The notes under the pieces: model-generated
Databases searched by the model: none
The model's input: the letters and a program-made list of their open reading frames with translations, nothing else
What the model was told of the DNA's origin: nothing
Made by a program: the position numbers and the translations under genes
Assembly (NCBI GenBank): GCA_021234155.1
Contig: JAJEKV010000071.1
Location: forward strand, 5,268,483 to 5,332,482
Reading direction: 5' to 3'
DNA length: 64,000 nt
Origin: Isoetes taiwanensis
Lineage: Eukaryota; Streptophyta; Lycopodiopsida; Isoetales; Isoetaceae
Shown: positions 28,665 to 41,059 of the stretch, in pieces
Layout of the letters: each line of letters starts with the position of its first letter
Position numbering within the stretch: position 1 is the stretch's first letter

Positions 28665-30770
28665 TTGTGTCTTTGTACCAGACAATGCTCACAGCCAAGA
28701 TATCTCGGTAGAACCTCCAAAGAATGTTGCCACAATTTTTGGCTCTATTGAGGCAACTATTCTGCTTTGGTACAGAACCTCCAGAACTAGTCTTAAGGGC
28801 CTAGTTCCACCCTTCAAAACAAAGATCTGGAACAAAGGCAAGCTTCCTTCTCTCTATTTCAAGAGAAAGAATTGCAAACGTGATGTGTTTGTTGATGGCG
28901 AGAAATGATTTAGGAAAAGATTGTTTTTGCATTCAGATAGTGAAGCTTTTGTTTTGTTGTAGGGCACACAAAAGATCCAAGTTCTCCACCTCTTTTTCAA
29001 AGAAGAGAAATGGATCTGGAAGAACAATATACTCCACCTTCTATTTACTGGCAAAAGAGAATGATCTAGTATGAGAGTCTTTCTATTCAAATATGGAAGA
29101 TATTTTTGCAGAGTGCACAAAGATCAAAGATCCAAGTTCTCTCCCTCCTTTTCAAAGGGGAGAAATGGGTTTGGAAGAACAATATTTCGATCCTAGGAAG
29201 AATCCCTTTGCAATGGTATAAAGAAAAAAAGTGCAATGGTATATGGAAAACAGGGAAATAGAAAACAATTGGGACGAAATAATGATTTTTGCATTCCTGA
29301 AAAGGGGCAAAAGAAATCGAAATAGCCTCGTTGAATGAATTCGAAGGAGACTCTAGACCAGCAAGAACATATCAAATGCATATGAATGCATATGAATCTA
29401 ACACTGCTTGAATTGAATAGAATAGAAAAGTAACAGTTCAATAACCCGGTTTTTGAAGAAAACTTTGATGGAAACGAAGCCTTTCTGAATTCCATTCCCC
29501 TGACAGTTGAGTGCCCCATAAAACCATACCTGGCAACTCATAAATATAGGTGCAACTTCCCTTCACGAATTTAGCAGTAATAAATTCTGAGCTTCAACCA
29601 CTGGTTCACGATCTGATTAACCCTAATTGTTTTCTTGGTATTTTCGTCCCCCCCTTTTTTTTTTCTTTTTTCTTTTTTTGTTTTTTTCAATAGTCTACAA
29701 CGTGTTAACTATCCTGGATTACAGAATAAAAAAAGCTAGCCACTAGAAGCCTAGGTTAACATACATTTTTTTTTCTTTTCCTTTTGATATCTTGCATTTA
29801 TACTGCGTTGTAGTAACTCCCCCACAATCATGAATATGCCTTGGGCAATTTCATGAGGTGATCCAACTCAGTAGGCCTTCAAAATATTCAGATGAACACT
29901 CCAAACATCTCCAACATCTTAGCTCCAAATAACCTAGAAGAAACTACATGTCCAAAAAAAATGTGAGTAAGGTGGAATTTGTTGCCTGAATCCAGGCAAC
30001 AAAAGGGAATCCAAAAGGGATCTTAGCGGTGATGGGCACCAAATTTGTGGAGAATAGAAGCAAATTTAGAGCGTGGAACTAAGGAGACTCATTATCAGTG
30101 ATTGACATATCCGAACATGAAGTTTGTAGTCTTTTCAGAGGTTGACATAGAGGCATTGCCATAATTTATGAAAATACTACGACATTCTAAGAATTTGGAT
30201 AAAATACAAGGGCATTTTTATAAATTGCCTAAAATATATTCCAATTATGAGATCAAACACTGTGTCACCACCATTCTCCATAATGCCAATCCGTGGCACT
30301 TAGGCAATCCCTAGTGTCTTAGCACCTTATTAAAACTAAGACATTTTTGTATAGTCATGCACTTTATTTTAAGGGATAAGGTTTAAAAAAATGAATTGCT
30401 TTAGAAAATATGTGCGCTAATAGGTGGTACAAATGTACATGACAATAACTACATGGTAGGCATGGCAGGGCAATCAAAAAGAATATCTAGCTTGCGAATA
30501 TATCACATACAAGTGATAATTTTGTGTGAAGGCTTCTAAGTTGTATAAAGTAAAATTGGAAATTTTGATACACATGGATATAAGGCATATAAAGAGGTTA
30601 TCTCAAGGTCTATCAAACCATATATAATGCATACACTTTGATTCTATTCTTCGAGATTCTTTGATGCTCCAGTGCATGCGCGCCAAGTGTCAATTTTTTT
30701 TTTCTAGGAACATTTTTGTATTTTCCTAGTTAATATTTATTGAGGAGGAGCCACAGCCACGTGACTCCCC
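28665..30770. other. Leader side of the gypsy element and unannotated sequence
   Basis: No LTR or primer site could be fixed. A duplicated block (AAGATCCAAGTTCT, then GAAATGG, then GGAAGAACAATAT) lies at about 28,973-29,030 and 29,125-29,185. T-rich tracts at 29,650-29,695 and 29,766-29,785 may be old poly(A) tails of minus-strand insertions. No gene was seen. Confidence 0.45.
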
Positions 30771-30884
30771 ACGTGCACTTTGCATTTATTGCGGCCATTA
30801 ATACACTCTAATAACTTGATGCCCCATTAATACACTTTGCATTTATTGCGGCCATTAATACACTTTGCATTTATTGCGGCCATT
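30770..30884. repeat. Tandem repeat, 28-bp unit
   Basis: CACTTTGCATTTATTGCGGC preceded by CCATTAATA occurs three times, two of them directly adjacent (about 30,826-30,881), with one diverged spacer. Confidence 0.7.
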
Positions 30885-31160
30885 ATTCCGACGTCCGCCG
30901 TAGCCAGACCTGTGCTTGCCCCTGCATACAAAACTCCGGCGCCATTGCAGTCCATAAGGCATTTCTGTGGACCAATGCGGCCATGCGAGCAATGATGAGA
31001 CAACCCCGTAGATCCACTTCCATTCCATGCATACTTCAAACAAGGTGCGTGCTCTATATCTCTCATCCCATTCCCTTTCTGGCCCTTCAACAAATCAAAC
31101 TAGAAACATAAAACAAATAAATTACATTAAACAAATGAGGCAGAGATAAAAAGATGCTCA

Positions 31161-31580
31161 CCGCGTTGACGGCCAAGTGGTTAAGCTAATGGTTATGGGA
31201 AACCCCCATCCAGGCTCAAAGCCCACTGCCCATCATCGGGTGCAGCTAAATAAACAAAAAGGTCCATCGCGTTGTTAGCCTAATGGTCAAGCCATTGGTT
31301 CTGGGCATCACCCATCCAGGCTCAAAACCCACTGACTAGCAATGGATGGCGAGAAAGTGATAATGACAACCCCGCTGTTAGCCTAGTGGTCAGGCCATTG
31401 GTTCTGGGCAGCACCCATCCAGGCTCAAACCCCACTGACTAGCATCGGGTGATAAAAAGGAGAGGATAAAAGAGAGAAAGGGATACCAGCATTGGGAATC
31501 TCATGGTCGTCTCGCAGCAACTATCTATCGTATGGGCAAGAGGACACAAGGCAACAATGTGGGTTCAAATCCCGCCTGTT
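31161..31580 (+). mobile_element. Cluster of tRNA-derived (SINE-like) heads
   Basis: Three copies about 105 bp apart (31,161; 31,264; 31,369) each have an A-box-like TAGCCTAGTGG (diverged in copy 1), a conserved CCATTGGTTCTGGGCA stretch and a B-box-like CCAGGCTCAAACCCC. A fourth, different head at 31,490-31,580 ends GGGTTCAAATCCCGCC, a near-perfect B box. None closes an acceptor stem, so these are SINE-type polymerase III promoters, not functional tRNA genes. Confidence 0.7.
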
Positions 31581-31715
31581 CGGCAATTCATAAATGCTAC
31601 CACATGTGGTCTCGCACCCTTGTGAATAGAAACCCATTATTAAGCATGCATTGCATTGACAGATTGAACGTTAATAGTGGGCCAAACCTCAGCGGGTTGG
31701 AACTAGAGAAACGTT

Positions 31716-31737
31716 CGCGGCGGCCTTGGCCGCCGCG
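31716..31737. repeat. Perfect GC hairpin, 10-bp stem
   Basis: CGCGGCGGCC TT GGCCGCCGCG is a perfect inverted repeat with a two-base loop, in otherwise AT-rich DNA about 140 bp after the last SINE-like B box. It may be part of the SINE body. Confidence 0.8.
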
Positions 31738-31739
31738 AT

Positions 31740-32540
31740 AAGTTTCTTGTTGGTTGTAATTTTGACTTAAGGCATATTTGCATATTGTATTTATATACAA
31801 AAAAAGGGGCACCTGACAAATTGGATATTAATTATGTTTGAGATGCGGTTGGATCTTCGCCATCCGGAAAGGGAGTTTTGTGACCTTAACCATTGAAAAA
31901 AATCATGCACAATACACATACTTAGAAAAATTCAATGGCTAATAATATTTAGCTTCTCCAAACAAAAACAAAAATTAACAAAACAAAAACAAAAATTAAC
32001 TTAGTGGAAAACAAAAATTAATTCCATATCTGATCCACGCATAACGGATAAAGTTCAAAAACCAAGTACATTCCCACCATTGAAAGGACAAATCTAATAT
32101 AAGGGAGTTGCTCTACATTTATTATTGAGCCCATGTCTTTGCAAATTTTGCTTTTATTTTAAAAACGCTTTTTTTTTTTGTTCTTAAATGGAATTGCTAC
32201 TTACAAAGAAGGTCAAGATGTATGGCGGCATGGAATCTGGGAAGCGGATTCCAGGGAGTCCCGCGACCGGCGGGAGCCGGGAGCGGGTCCTGGAATCAGC
32301 GACCCAGTTCCAGGCCACCACAACATGGTAACTGGGTCGCAGCTTCAAATTTACCTGCTCCTTACCTGCTGAGCGGAATCATCATGCCGCTTTCCACTCC
32401 AGAGGCGGAATCAGCGTCCCAGTTTCCATGTTGATTAAAGTTTGACATGTGACATAGAAAATACGTGATACTTGCCACAAATTTATTAAGGATTCCACTA
32501 AGATTTCCACCATTTATAAAAGTGACAACGGATATTAAAT
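31740..32540. other. No gene seen; contains a GC-rich patch
   Basis: AT-rich overall. 32,220-32,420 is GC-rich, with repeated GGAATC and GACCCAG motifs in both orientations (for example TGGAATCAGCGACCCAG), but no known feature was identified. Confidence 0.45.
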
Positions 32541-32544
32541 CACC

Positions 32545-33235
32545 CTTTTGGGAGGCATTTCAAGATATTATTGTCTCTTTACAACATCGTTTTGGACTTT
32601 CATCTCGCACCTTCTAACAATGCTTCCTCATCTAGGTTTGAATGTTATGACTCCCTCATCTAGCACTAAGATGTCATTAAACGCTCGTCCCTCCAAGAAC
32701 CTTCTCTTGCACACTTATTTGCTTGCTTCATTGTCCAGGAACAAGCTTGTAGCTATTGCATCAATTCGCACGGGGTCCCACAGGCTACGGATTGAGACAG
32801 GTAAATGGGAGCGGCCGCAATTGCCGCGAGAAGCGAGACTATGTGCCTGTTGCCAGTTACAGGTTATTGAAGATGAAAGCCATACTCTTCTGAGTTGCCC
32901 TGCTTTTGAGATAGTCCGGAATCATTTTTCGACCTTAGCATTCCATTCCACGCTTCCACAACTTCTCAGCGCACCATCTGTGCATGACTTGGCATTATAC
33001 ATACTTGAGGTTCTAGATAAACGTCTGCAATTACTGAGCCCTCAGTAGTCATTATCTAAGCTTGTCTAGTATCATCATTACTGCAAAGGTTTTTCCCTTG
33101 AAAACCTTTCGAGGCAGGGGTTTTTTAATCCTAGTAGTAATGATTGTACTAGCCCATTGTATGGGTCCCATGACCTATTGGTCTTCGTGGACGTTAAAAA
33201 AACTATTCTATTCTATTCTATTCTTGCTCTTGTGT
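32545..33235 (+). mobile_element. LINE 3' end with (TTCTA)n tail
   Basis: A 166-codon frame (32,548-33,048) holds the ORF2 C-terminus: IASIRTGSHRLRIETGKW, then a zinc-knuckle-like CACCQLQVIEDESHTLLSC, and LALYILEVLDKRLQLL at the end. The 3' untranslated part has AACCTTTCGAGGCAGGGG and GGACGTTAAAAAAACTATTC, and the copy ends in TTCTATTCTATTC. The 5' part is missing. Confidence 0.85.
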
Positions 33236-33239
33236 CATT

Positions 33240-35477
33240 TAGTATGTCTAGCAATGTATCAAGTGAAATGAATGTGATAAAATCATCTTCCTTAGATATG
33301 GCTATGAAAAGACCACAGAAAGTGACAGTCCATCATCCAAAACTGTGCTAATGTTATTTGAATCTTAAATAAAAAACATTCATCATTTTTGCAATGATAA
33401 ATAAAAATACTTGTAAATACAGACAAACCATATATCAAAGAAGGTGCATCCAATGTAGCCCCATAGAGGAAAGGTGCCAAGATTTGAAACCTTACCAACA
33501 TAAGGAATAAGGAAATGAGTAGCTTGCACCTTAGAACCAATTTTCATGGTCAAGGTAAATGATCGAGATCATGCCATGCTTAAAGCCCATTTGAATCTTG
33601 CAGAATCAGATGCTCATCTTCTCAACTTCAAAGGTAAACTTGCAACCTATAGAAGCATGACACTTGTAAGCATGTAAAACAAAATATCGCAAAGTTATCG
33701 GGAAAAACTTTATATCATTTCCATACCCAGTGCTTTGACAATACCTCTTCAGCGCAAATTTGTTCATCTCTTATCTTTGACATTAAACTTTCATTCTAAG
33801 GTTCGCTTATCTCTTCCTGAAAGACATTCTCAAGCACATGCAATACATGATTCACTTCAATGGTTGATTATTGTACTTGCATAATGCAAAAACTCTTCTT
33901 TGCCAGTGAAGTTCCCTCTGATACCCCAAGACATATAATAGACTTAAGTGCAACATTACCTCTGATGCAAGCAGAAGGTTGTAATATTAACTCGATCAAG
34001 AAGATAGTTCCAATAAAGCTGCCATAAGTTCCCTTCTTGATGAAGAGCTAATGGCAGAAAGCATGGTAATCAATCACCCCATAGTTTAATGCATTGCCTG
34101 AAAGAAATTGGCAAATCAAAATTTTAAGTTTTAAAGAAACTCCATACACAACCAAATAATGTTAATGGTCTGCAAAATGGTGGTAATACCTTTCGTTCTC
34201 TTTCCAAGACCAATCATCCATATTTACAATAAAATGGATTTGAGAAGGGATTGTCTATTCAATCTGAACTTCCACAATGAAAGATCCACTGCCCTGCAAC
34301 ATCATGCCATGTGGGCTACTGTTCACTGCATCCAAAATCTGAGCAGCATCTATCTAGTACCATTTTGTTAGCCTCCAGCAGCCTTGAGTTTGACGAACTT
34401 GATACTGCAAGTGCAATGTCATGCATAGTTTGTTGAAATTTAACATTATTGCATAACTTGTTAGCCAAAGCGAACTTGCTAAATACTAACATACTTTCAC
34501 ACATCATCAAACACAGTAGTACCATGAAACTTCAAATGCTTATGCTTCTGAATCCAACTGCCTATTGCATCAGAGTTCTTTGAAGGAAAAGTCGGAAGCA
34601 AAACTAACTACTTACCTTGCTTTCTTGTGAAATGTTGGCACCAACATGCCTTGCTTCTCAATCTGCACAAATTTGGTAGACCATTTAGAATATGAAAGAT
34701 CATAATTATGTCTAGATATCTACATTTGGGATTAATTGCAATAGCTTACCTCCAAGAAACTTTTCCAGTCCATCTTTTAGCCTATTGTCTAAGTTTATTG
34801 TAAGGGTGCTATAGCTATGTTTTAAATTGCAAAAGAATCCAACCCGAGCTTTGAATCATCAATAGTTTGTTTTATAAACCCTAAATCAATGGCTCCATCC
34901 CTGCAAGAAGTCCTGCAAGAATTGATTCGTCTGCATTTCTGTGATGGCTTAGAGGAGACCAAAAGATATCCAAAATAGGATATAGGATGCAATGCTCGAT
35001 GCTCAATAGCTGTAAATTGATTCTTCACAATATGACAAACAATCAATGCCTCCACAAAGGGACCAAACACCTTGTGCAAGTTTATAGGAAGGTGAAGCAT
35101 TGTGACCGATGTTGCTGCCAGAACGTATTGCCGCTGCTAGTTGATTCAGCTTCATTTGGCAACCAGTCCATTCATTGCATATGCCTATCACAGCTTGGAC
35201 ATCAATGTGCCTTTCCGAAGTGATTGTAGCAGCAAGTGAAGAACGTAAGAAAAAATATGCAAGTCGAAATGCAATAGATCTAGATCTCCATGATCTTCAC
35301 ATTTCTAAAACAAAGATAGAACCCTGAATCTAGACGCTCGACAATCTGCTTGCTTCATTCGTTTCTCTTGGAAACTTCAGCTGGGTATAGCGGCGGATAG
35401 AAATGCAGCTAAAAAAAGCTCCAGTCCAGTATACGCGTTCCAGGCATAGAAATCAACACAATTCCATTTTAAAAGAT
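33240..35477. other. No recognisable gene
   Basis: Several open frames of 60-90 codons exist on both strands but none shows domain motifs or splice-compatible continuity. A decayed gene cannot be excluded around 34,820-35,230. Confidence 0.45.
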
Positions 35478-36482
35478 AAGATATACATGTCAAGTGTGTG
35501 CCCGAGGACATATCTGATCTCGCATGTCCATGACCTCCAAAAGGTATGATCCCAGCATCTATACGGAAGCCACGCTCAATGTCACATGTAGCAGCTGGCC
35601 AGGCCTGACCAACTCAGCATAGCGCGTCCAGATTTGATCATATGCTGGGCAGCTTTGAAGGGTATGAGATTCATCCTCAATGACTCCCATTTGGCGACAT
35701 TGACAAAGCCTGCCCTGACATGGCTCACCAATCCATCTGCCCGTCCCAATTCAAAGATGATGTGCCCTTGTGTGAATGGAGGCAATGAGTCTGTGCCTTT
35801 TCATAGGCAAGTGGGTATGCAGATAGTATTGGGGGCCTCATTCCAATGTGAGATTTATGTGGCGTTGGTAGTGTGATGTCTTGACCTGTTCAAGGGCACT
35901 GGCATCCCAGAGCTTGCTGAGGAAGCAGGCGTCAAGATATTGCCTCAAGCTATGGCGATCTGCCTCTGTTTGCACATGTATGCACATGTGCTCCTGCACA
36001 TTCCATCTAGCCAACCATTGACCTCTCTTTTCCCTCCAGCAGGCCTTGAGGCGATGCGGCCCCATTGCCTTGATATAAGCTAGGTTAGAGAGACGAGCAT
36101 CGTCCATATTTACCACTTTCCGAAAATAGACAATGTGGCGATTAAGGACCGCCCTCTGAAGAGGCAAGAAACCCATCTCCTGCAGCAGAATTTGATATGG
36201 GACTGTGGACTTCACCCCTAGTGCTTGTACTAAAAAGACTTTCTGCACCTGCTCCAAGTCATTCCAGGTAGTGAGGAACACTACTGGACCCCATACTTCA
36301 ACCCCGTATAAAAGGGAAGGCTCCACTAAGACCTTGAACAGGTGCGACTGATGGGCCCAATCATACAACTCCGCTCTATGACTATTGTTTTGCATTGCAT
36401 ATAGTGCCTTCCAGCCCACCGTCACTCGTAGCCGTATGGATGTGTCGCAGTGCATAGTAGAAGGAAACTCCACTCCTTAATA
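35478..36482 (-). mobile_element. LINE ORF2 C-terminal fragment (left copy of an inverted pair)
   Basis: A 211-codon minus frame reads WKALYAMQNNSHRAELYDW, then LVEPSLLYGVEVWGP, and KTSHYQRHINLTLE at the end. Broken coding then reaches the zinc-knuckle region (CRQMGVIEDESHTLQSC type, near 35,660-35,690). It is the inverted counterpart of 37,735-38,745. The tail with (TTCTA)n is absent. Confidence 0.8.
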
Positions 36483-37505
36483 TTTATATGGAAATGACAT
36501 TTGACTGTCATATAGGATAGTTATACTAAATATACTCTGAGATGTATAGTTAGTCTTGCACAAATCCTTTTGAGTTTAAAATATTTCTCTCAGTTTATTG
36601 TACCATTTTCATTGATTTGATAATGAAATTTACCTCTTGTGTTTCAAAAAAGAAAATATCAATGTGCTGAAGCAAATAAATGATGGTCTACGATTAAAGT
36701 GCCCAATTTTTAGTGACCATATAAATAGTAGAAAAATAAGTACAATACTATTCTAGGTGATATGGTAATGGTTTATGAATTCGAATGTGGGAAGACATTG
36801 AGCAAATTTATCTTACAAAACTGATCAAAACTTGAAGAAACGTTGATTGCAATTCATCCCTAACAACGACTGGCCATGCCCACATGGCAACATTTATTAC
36901 TCTAAAGGATTTCAAGTAAGACATTCTTTACCTTTCATGTTTTATTACTCAAATTTAAGTGGGTCATGCCCGCCAATTTCAAATTGCAATGCACCTAAAG
37001 GGTGATTCTTATATACTACTAGTCGTAATACAAGCCTTGAAGGTCGTGTAGAGTAAAGTTTCAGCTAATCACTAAAACAAAGGATTGCAATACCGGATCG
37101 CTTGAAGCTGATTTGAATTGAGCCAATGAAGATAGCTTGAATTCACACAACATATGCTATTGATGTGTAGCATACAAGCTGCATATGTAATATTGTAGTT
37201 GATGCTTCTTTTGAACATTTCCTTCAACTCATTGTTGTTGCAATGTTGATCCCCAACACAAAAATTAATATGTCTAGTAGACATTAAGATCATGTTCACC
37301 TTCAAAAATTTAGAAGATATGTCACAAAATAAATGGCTAAGTTTAAACAATACTCTCTAATCAACTTGGAGCAAAAATATAAGTATGGATGAACGAAAAT
37401 ACTCTCTAACCAACTTGGAGCAAAAATATAAGTATGGATGGACGAAAATGGGAAAAGCATATGACCTACTTTGGTGACAATGGTGTTCCATAGCCCTAGT
37501 TTTCG
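36483..37505. other. Spacer of the inverted LINE pair; no gene
   Basis: AT-rich. It contains two tandem copies of a 49-bp unit at 37,351-37,399 and 37,400-37,448 (TACTCTCTAA, then CAACTTGGAGCAAAAATATA), differing at about three positions. Confidence 0.65.
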
Positions 37506-38935
37506 TTAAAACGACCCGTGCACATGTGCAGCCACTTCACCTCAAACCATTCTTCTTCCTAGCTTACACACCAGCAGACATGCAACGACATCTTGATGCC
37601 CTGGACACATTTTGTGAAGCGACTGATATGCGCGTCAACTTGGCCAAGACTAAGGTGGTTTTCATATCATCTTCACGACAGCCGAGGATCCCCTCCTTCC
37701 GTTACCGAGGGCAGAATGTGGAAGTAGCATCCACATACAAATATTTGGGAGTGGAGTTTCCGTCTACTATGCCTTTGGGACACATCCATCGACTACGAAG
37801 TTATGGCGGGCTTTGGAAAGCACTATATGCAATGCAAAACAATAGTCATAGAGCGGAGTTGTATGATTGGACCCATCAGTCCACACTGCTCAAAGTCTTA
37901 GTGGAGCCTGTCCTTTTTTATCTGGGGTGGAAGTATGGGGCCGATGGTATCCCTCGCTACTTGGAATGACTTTGAGCAGTCAGAAAGCCTTCTTGGTACG
38001 AGCACTAGGGGGTGAAGTCCACAGTCCCATATCAAATTTTCTTTGCAGGAAAGCAGATTCTTGCCTCTTGAGGGGGCCCTTGATCGCCACATTGTCTATT
38101 TTTCGGAGAAGGTGGTCAACATGGACGATGCTCGTCTCCCAAAACTAGCTTATATCATGGCAATGGGGCCTGGCGCCTCAAGGCCTTGGAGGGAAAAGAG
38201 AGCTCAATGGATGGCTAGATGGAATGTGCAGAGCACAGGTGCATACATGTGCAAACAGAGGCGATCGCCATAGCTTGAGGCAATATCTTGGCGCTTGCTT
38301 CATCGGCAAGCTTTGGGATGCCGCCCTTGAGCAGGTCAAGGCAAACACACTACCGGCGCCACATAAATCCCACATTGGAGCGAGGCCCACAATGCTACTG
38401 CGCACCCACTTGCCCATGAAAAGGCTTGGACTCATTGCCTCCATTCGCGAGGGGGCACATCATCTTGAATTGAGGCAAGGCGGATGGATTGGTGAGCCAC
38501 GTCGGGGCAGGCTCTGTCAATGCCGCCAAATGGGAGTCATTGAGGATGAATCTCATACCCTTCAAAGTTGCCCAAAGATATGATCAAATCAGGGCCGCTT
38601 ATCTTTGAGTTGGTCGGGCTGGCCACCGCTACATGTGACATTGAGCCGCGGCATCCGATGACGGATGCTAGGATCATACCCGAGGAGGTCATGGACATCG
38701 CGAGATCAGGTATGTCCTCGGGCACGACTTGACATGTACATACACATTTATTTCATGATGATGTATACTTATGCGGTTTTGACATTCTTATTACCGCCCG
38801 CGGTTTTCCCTCGAAAACCCCGGGGTGGGGTTTTTAACTTGGACGATAATAAGTTTTGTGCGCTCCTCTACAGGTCCCATAGGCCGATTGGTCTCAGTGG
38901 ACGATAAAAAAACTATTCTATTCTATTATATTCTT
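37506..38935 (+). mobile_element. LINE ORF2 C-terminal half with 3' tail (right copy of the inverted pair)
   Basis: The plus frame 37,526-37,969 has VNLAKTKVVFISSS, then YKYLGVEFPST, the post-catalytic RT region and thumb. Shifted frames carry WKALYAMQNN and then IASIREGAHHLELRQGGW with the knuckle CQCRQMGVIEDESHTLQSC near 38,510-38,570. The untranslated part ends GGACGATAAAAAAACTATTC followed by TTCTATTATATTC. It is 5'-truncated before the YxDD box and frame-broken. Confidence 0.8.
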
Positions 38936-39633
38936 CTTCTTCTTATAGTAAAATAGTATTTGAGAATACACCAACATAAATTTGTTACACCACACATAAT
39001 ACTTCTTTAAATAAAGCTAATTCTTCACGTAAGCAATAGACCTATGTCGTTCTTATGTTTTATTTTAGTAAAAAGCAAACCAACTAGAGGCTAATCCTCA
39101 GCTTATTATTTCTTGGCTTAAATCCTATCGGTTAGCAGTCCTACCTTAAAATAGAACCTCAAAGTTTCTTATAAGAAAGATGTAACGAGTTCCCTTCAAA
39201 CAATTCGGAGAGAGATTCGATAAACCTGTTCAGTATGTAATGTTGTTAGACAATGTGTCCATCACTATCCATATCTGTGGTAGACATCTGTATGAAATAT
39301 ATGCAGAACTCTTCTTCCACAGAAGATGATTGAAATTTATGGCATGCCCAAATTCTCAGCCAAAAGTGGTGCATGGAATGTACAATGAGAACAAATTACA
39401 GATATTACCAGCATATGTTCAGTAATATACATCAGAGACATCATGTTTTATGGTGTGGGCAAGCTGTTCATACTACAATCTATCAATTGTAGCCAGTAAC
39501 AAACAATAACCCTCCAAGATCTTACCAGTACCATATCATACTGGCTTCCTCCATGCTCGTATCGATCTTCGAGTTTTTGTGCCATTTTCATTATAAAAAA
39601 AATGCTTATTTTGAATAAATGACAGTAGCTTAC
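38936..39633. other. Downstream side of the TPM-domain gene
   Basis: It must contain the first part of that gene's next intron (minus strand from 39,633) and probably its remaining exon(s), but I cannot identify the 3' exon with confidence. No mobile element was recognised. Confidence 0.4.
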
Positions 39634-41059
39634 CTTTGGACCTTGCTCTAATGGACCTAACATTTGCAATCCCTTCTCCATATGTAGCATCCTCAGCTTG
39701 TTTCATTTCATCTTGATCCTTTACAACCAGTGCATTCCCCGCGGACGATCTGAAGGCAAAATTACTGCCCAACAAAAATATCGGCATACTAATCCATGCA
39801 ATATCAACAAACTTCAATCTTTTCCACCATTCTCTTTCAGGTTTGGCAGGTGGGAACCCATCTGCCTCCCATACCTTCTCTGAAATGCTTTGAACAGAAA
39901 TTATCATGCCTTCATCATATTTACCCTTTCTAAGTTGTGGTACCACTTTTCTCTTGAGTAAAGATCTAAGCCATCCAACATTATCTTCCCAAAAATAGCT
40001 ACCTTCCAAAATATGCTTCATATTCCACCCCATCTCAATTTCTATCTTTTCCTCAGACAGGACTAGCAGAATAAGCAGTGCCTTCCCTTGTGAATCCCTG
40101 TCCATTTTCCAGAGGTTATAAATGTCTTGGACAAAGTCCTTAGCTGACAGGTTTGGATTTGAAAGAGCTTCTACTGTAATGAGAGTAATTTCTGCACCAG
40201 TATCATAGTGTAATGCATCTACCACTGAGTTTATATGCTCCACAGCACTCCTGCTCAACACATTTGCTTGATCTGAAACCCAGCAACCCCAGTTATGCGG
40301 ATTGGGAATTTCATTAGCAGAGTGATATGCTTCAGCCCTCTGAAGTGTCAAATTTTCCAAGTTATCATCAAAAGAATCGTAGCCTAATATTTTAGCTTCA
40401 AAACAACTACCTGTACATTCAGAAACAGTTGGACTTGCATGACGTAGATGTGTCTGAATAGGAAGCAAGGCTGGATGTATCAGAGCGGATGGCAGAGGAT
40501 TGCTAGGTCTAGATCTATTCCTCATCAAGCAACATAAACCTAGAGGCATGAAGATCATAAATATTTGAATCCATGCTATTTTGATAAACTGTACAATGAA
40601 CCCAAGAATCTTGACACCAGAACGCACGATGCTTTTGTACATCTTAAAAGGTGCATTCTGTTTAGGGGTCTGAGAGGAGCGAATGATCACTCTGCTTTTC
40701 CTGCAACGATTATGAGGTCTCGATTGCAAGTTTAATCTGCATAAGATCAAGGTCAGCAAGATCGGGGTTATCCAAAAGCATTTAGACCATGCTGAACTAT
40801 TTTCCTTAAACGCGCAACTAAGATGTGATGTCCGGCATGCCGAACCTAGCTTCTGTACCTTTCTATTGAAGCAAAACTCTTTTGGAGGATTCCACCCCGA
40901 TGATAAACCGGTGATTGCCCTTCCAGAAAAACTGCGACCTGGCTCATGTTTACTACCGAGAAAAATATTAGACGTGCAGAGCATCTTTTCATGCGTCTCT
41001 TCTATCTTGATCAAGCTAGAATGACAAAAACCAACTGCAATTTTACTACAAAGTGCCAT
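39634..41059 (-). CDS. TPM-domain (TLP18.3/Psb32-like) membrane protein, main exon
   Basis: The exon is open from the ATG at 41,059 to a strong donor (AAAG|GTAAGC) at 39,634/39,633, giving about 475 residues; the frame only reads on by chance to 39,536. Residues 258-397 form a TPM domain: WVSDQANVLSRSAVEHINSV, then TGAEITLITVEAL and GKALLILLVLSEEKIEIEMG. Plant members act in photosystem II repair or as thylakoid phosphatase-like proteins. Hydrophobic segments lie near 94-110, 150-180 and 419-436. The N-terminus (1-60), Ser/Lys-rich with few acids, could be a plastid transit peptide. The N-terminal 250 residues are longer than in TLP18.3 (about 285 in total), so it is a distinct relative. One or more downstream exons are missing from this call. 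It is the best host gene in the window. Confidence 0.8.

Noticed and set aside
31161..31580. Functional tRNA genes
   Set aside because: A- and B-box matches exist, but no acceptor or anticodon stem closes and copies repeat at 105 bp, so SINE heads fit better.
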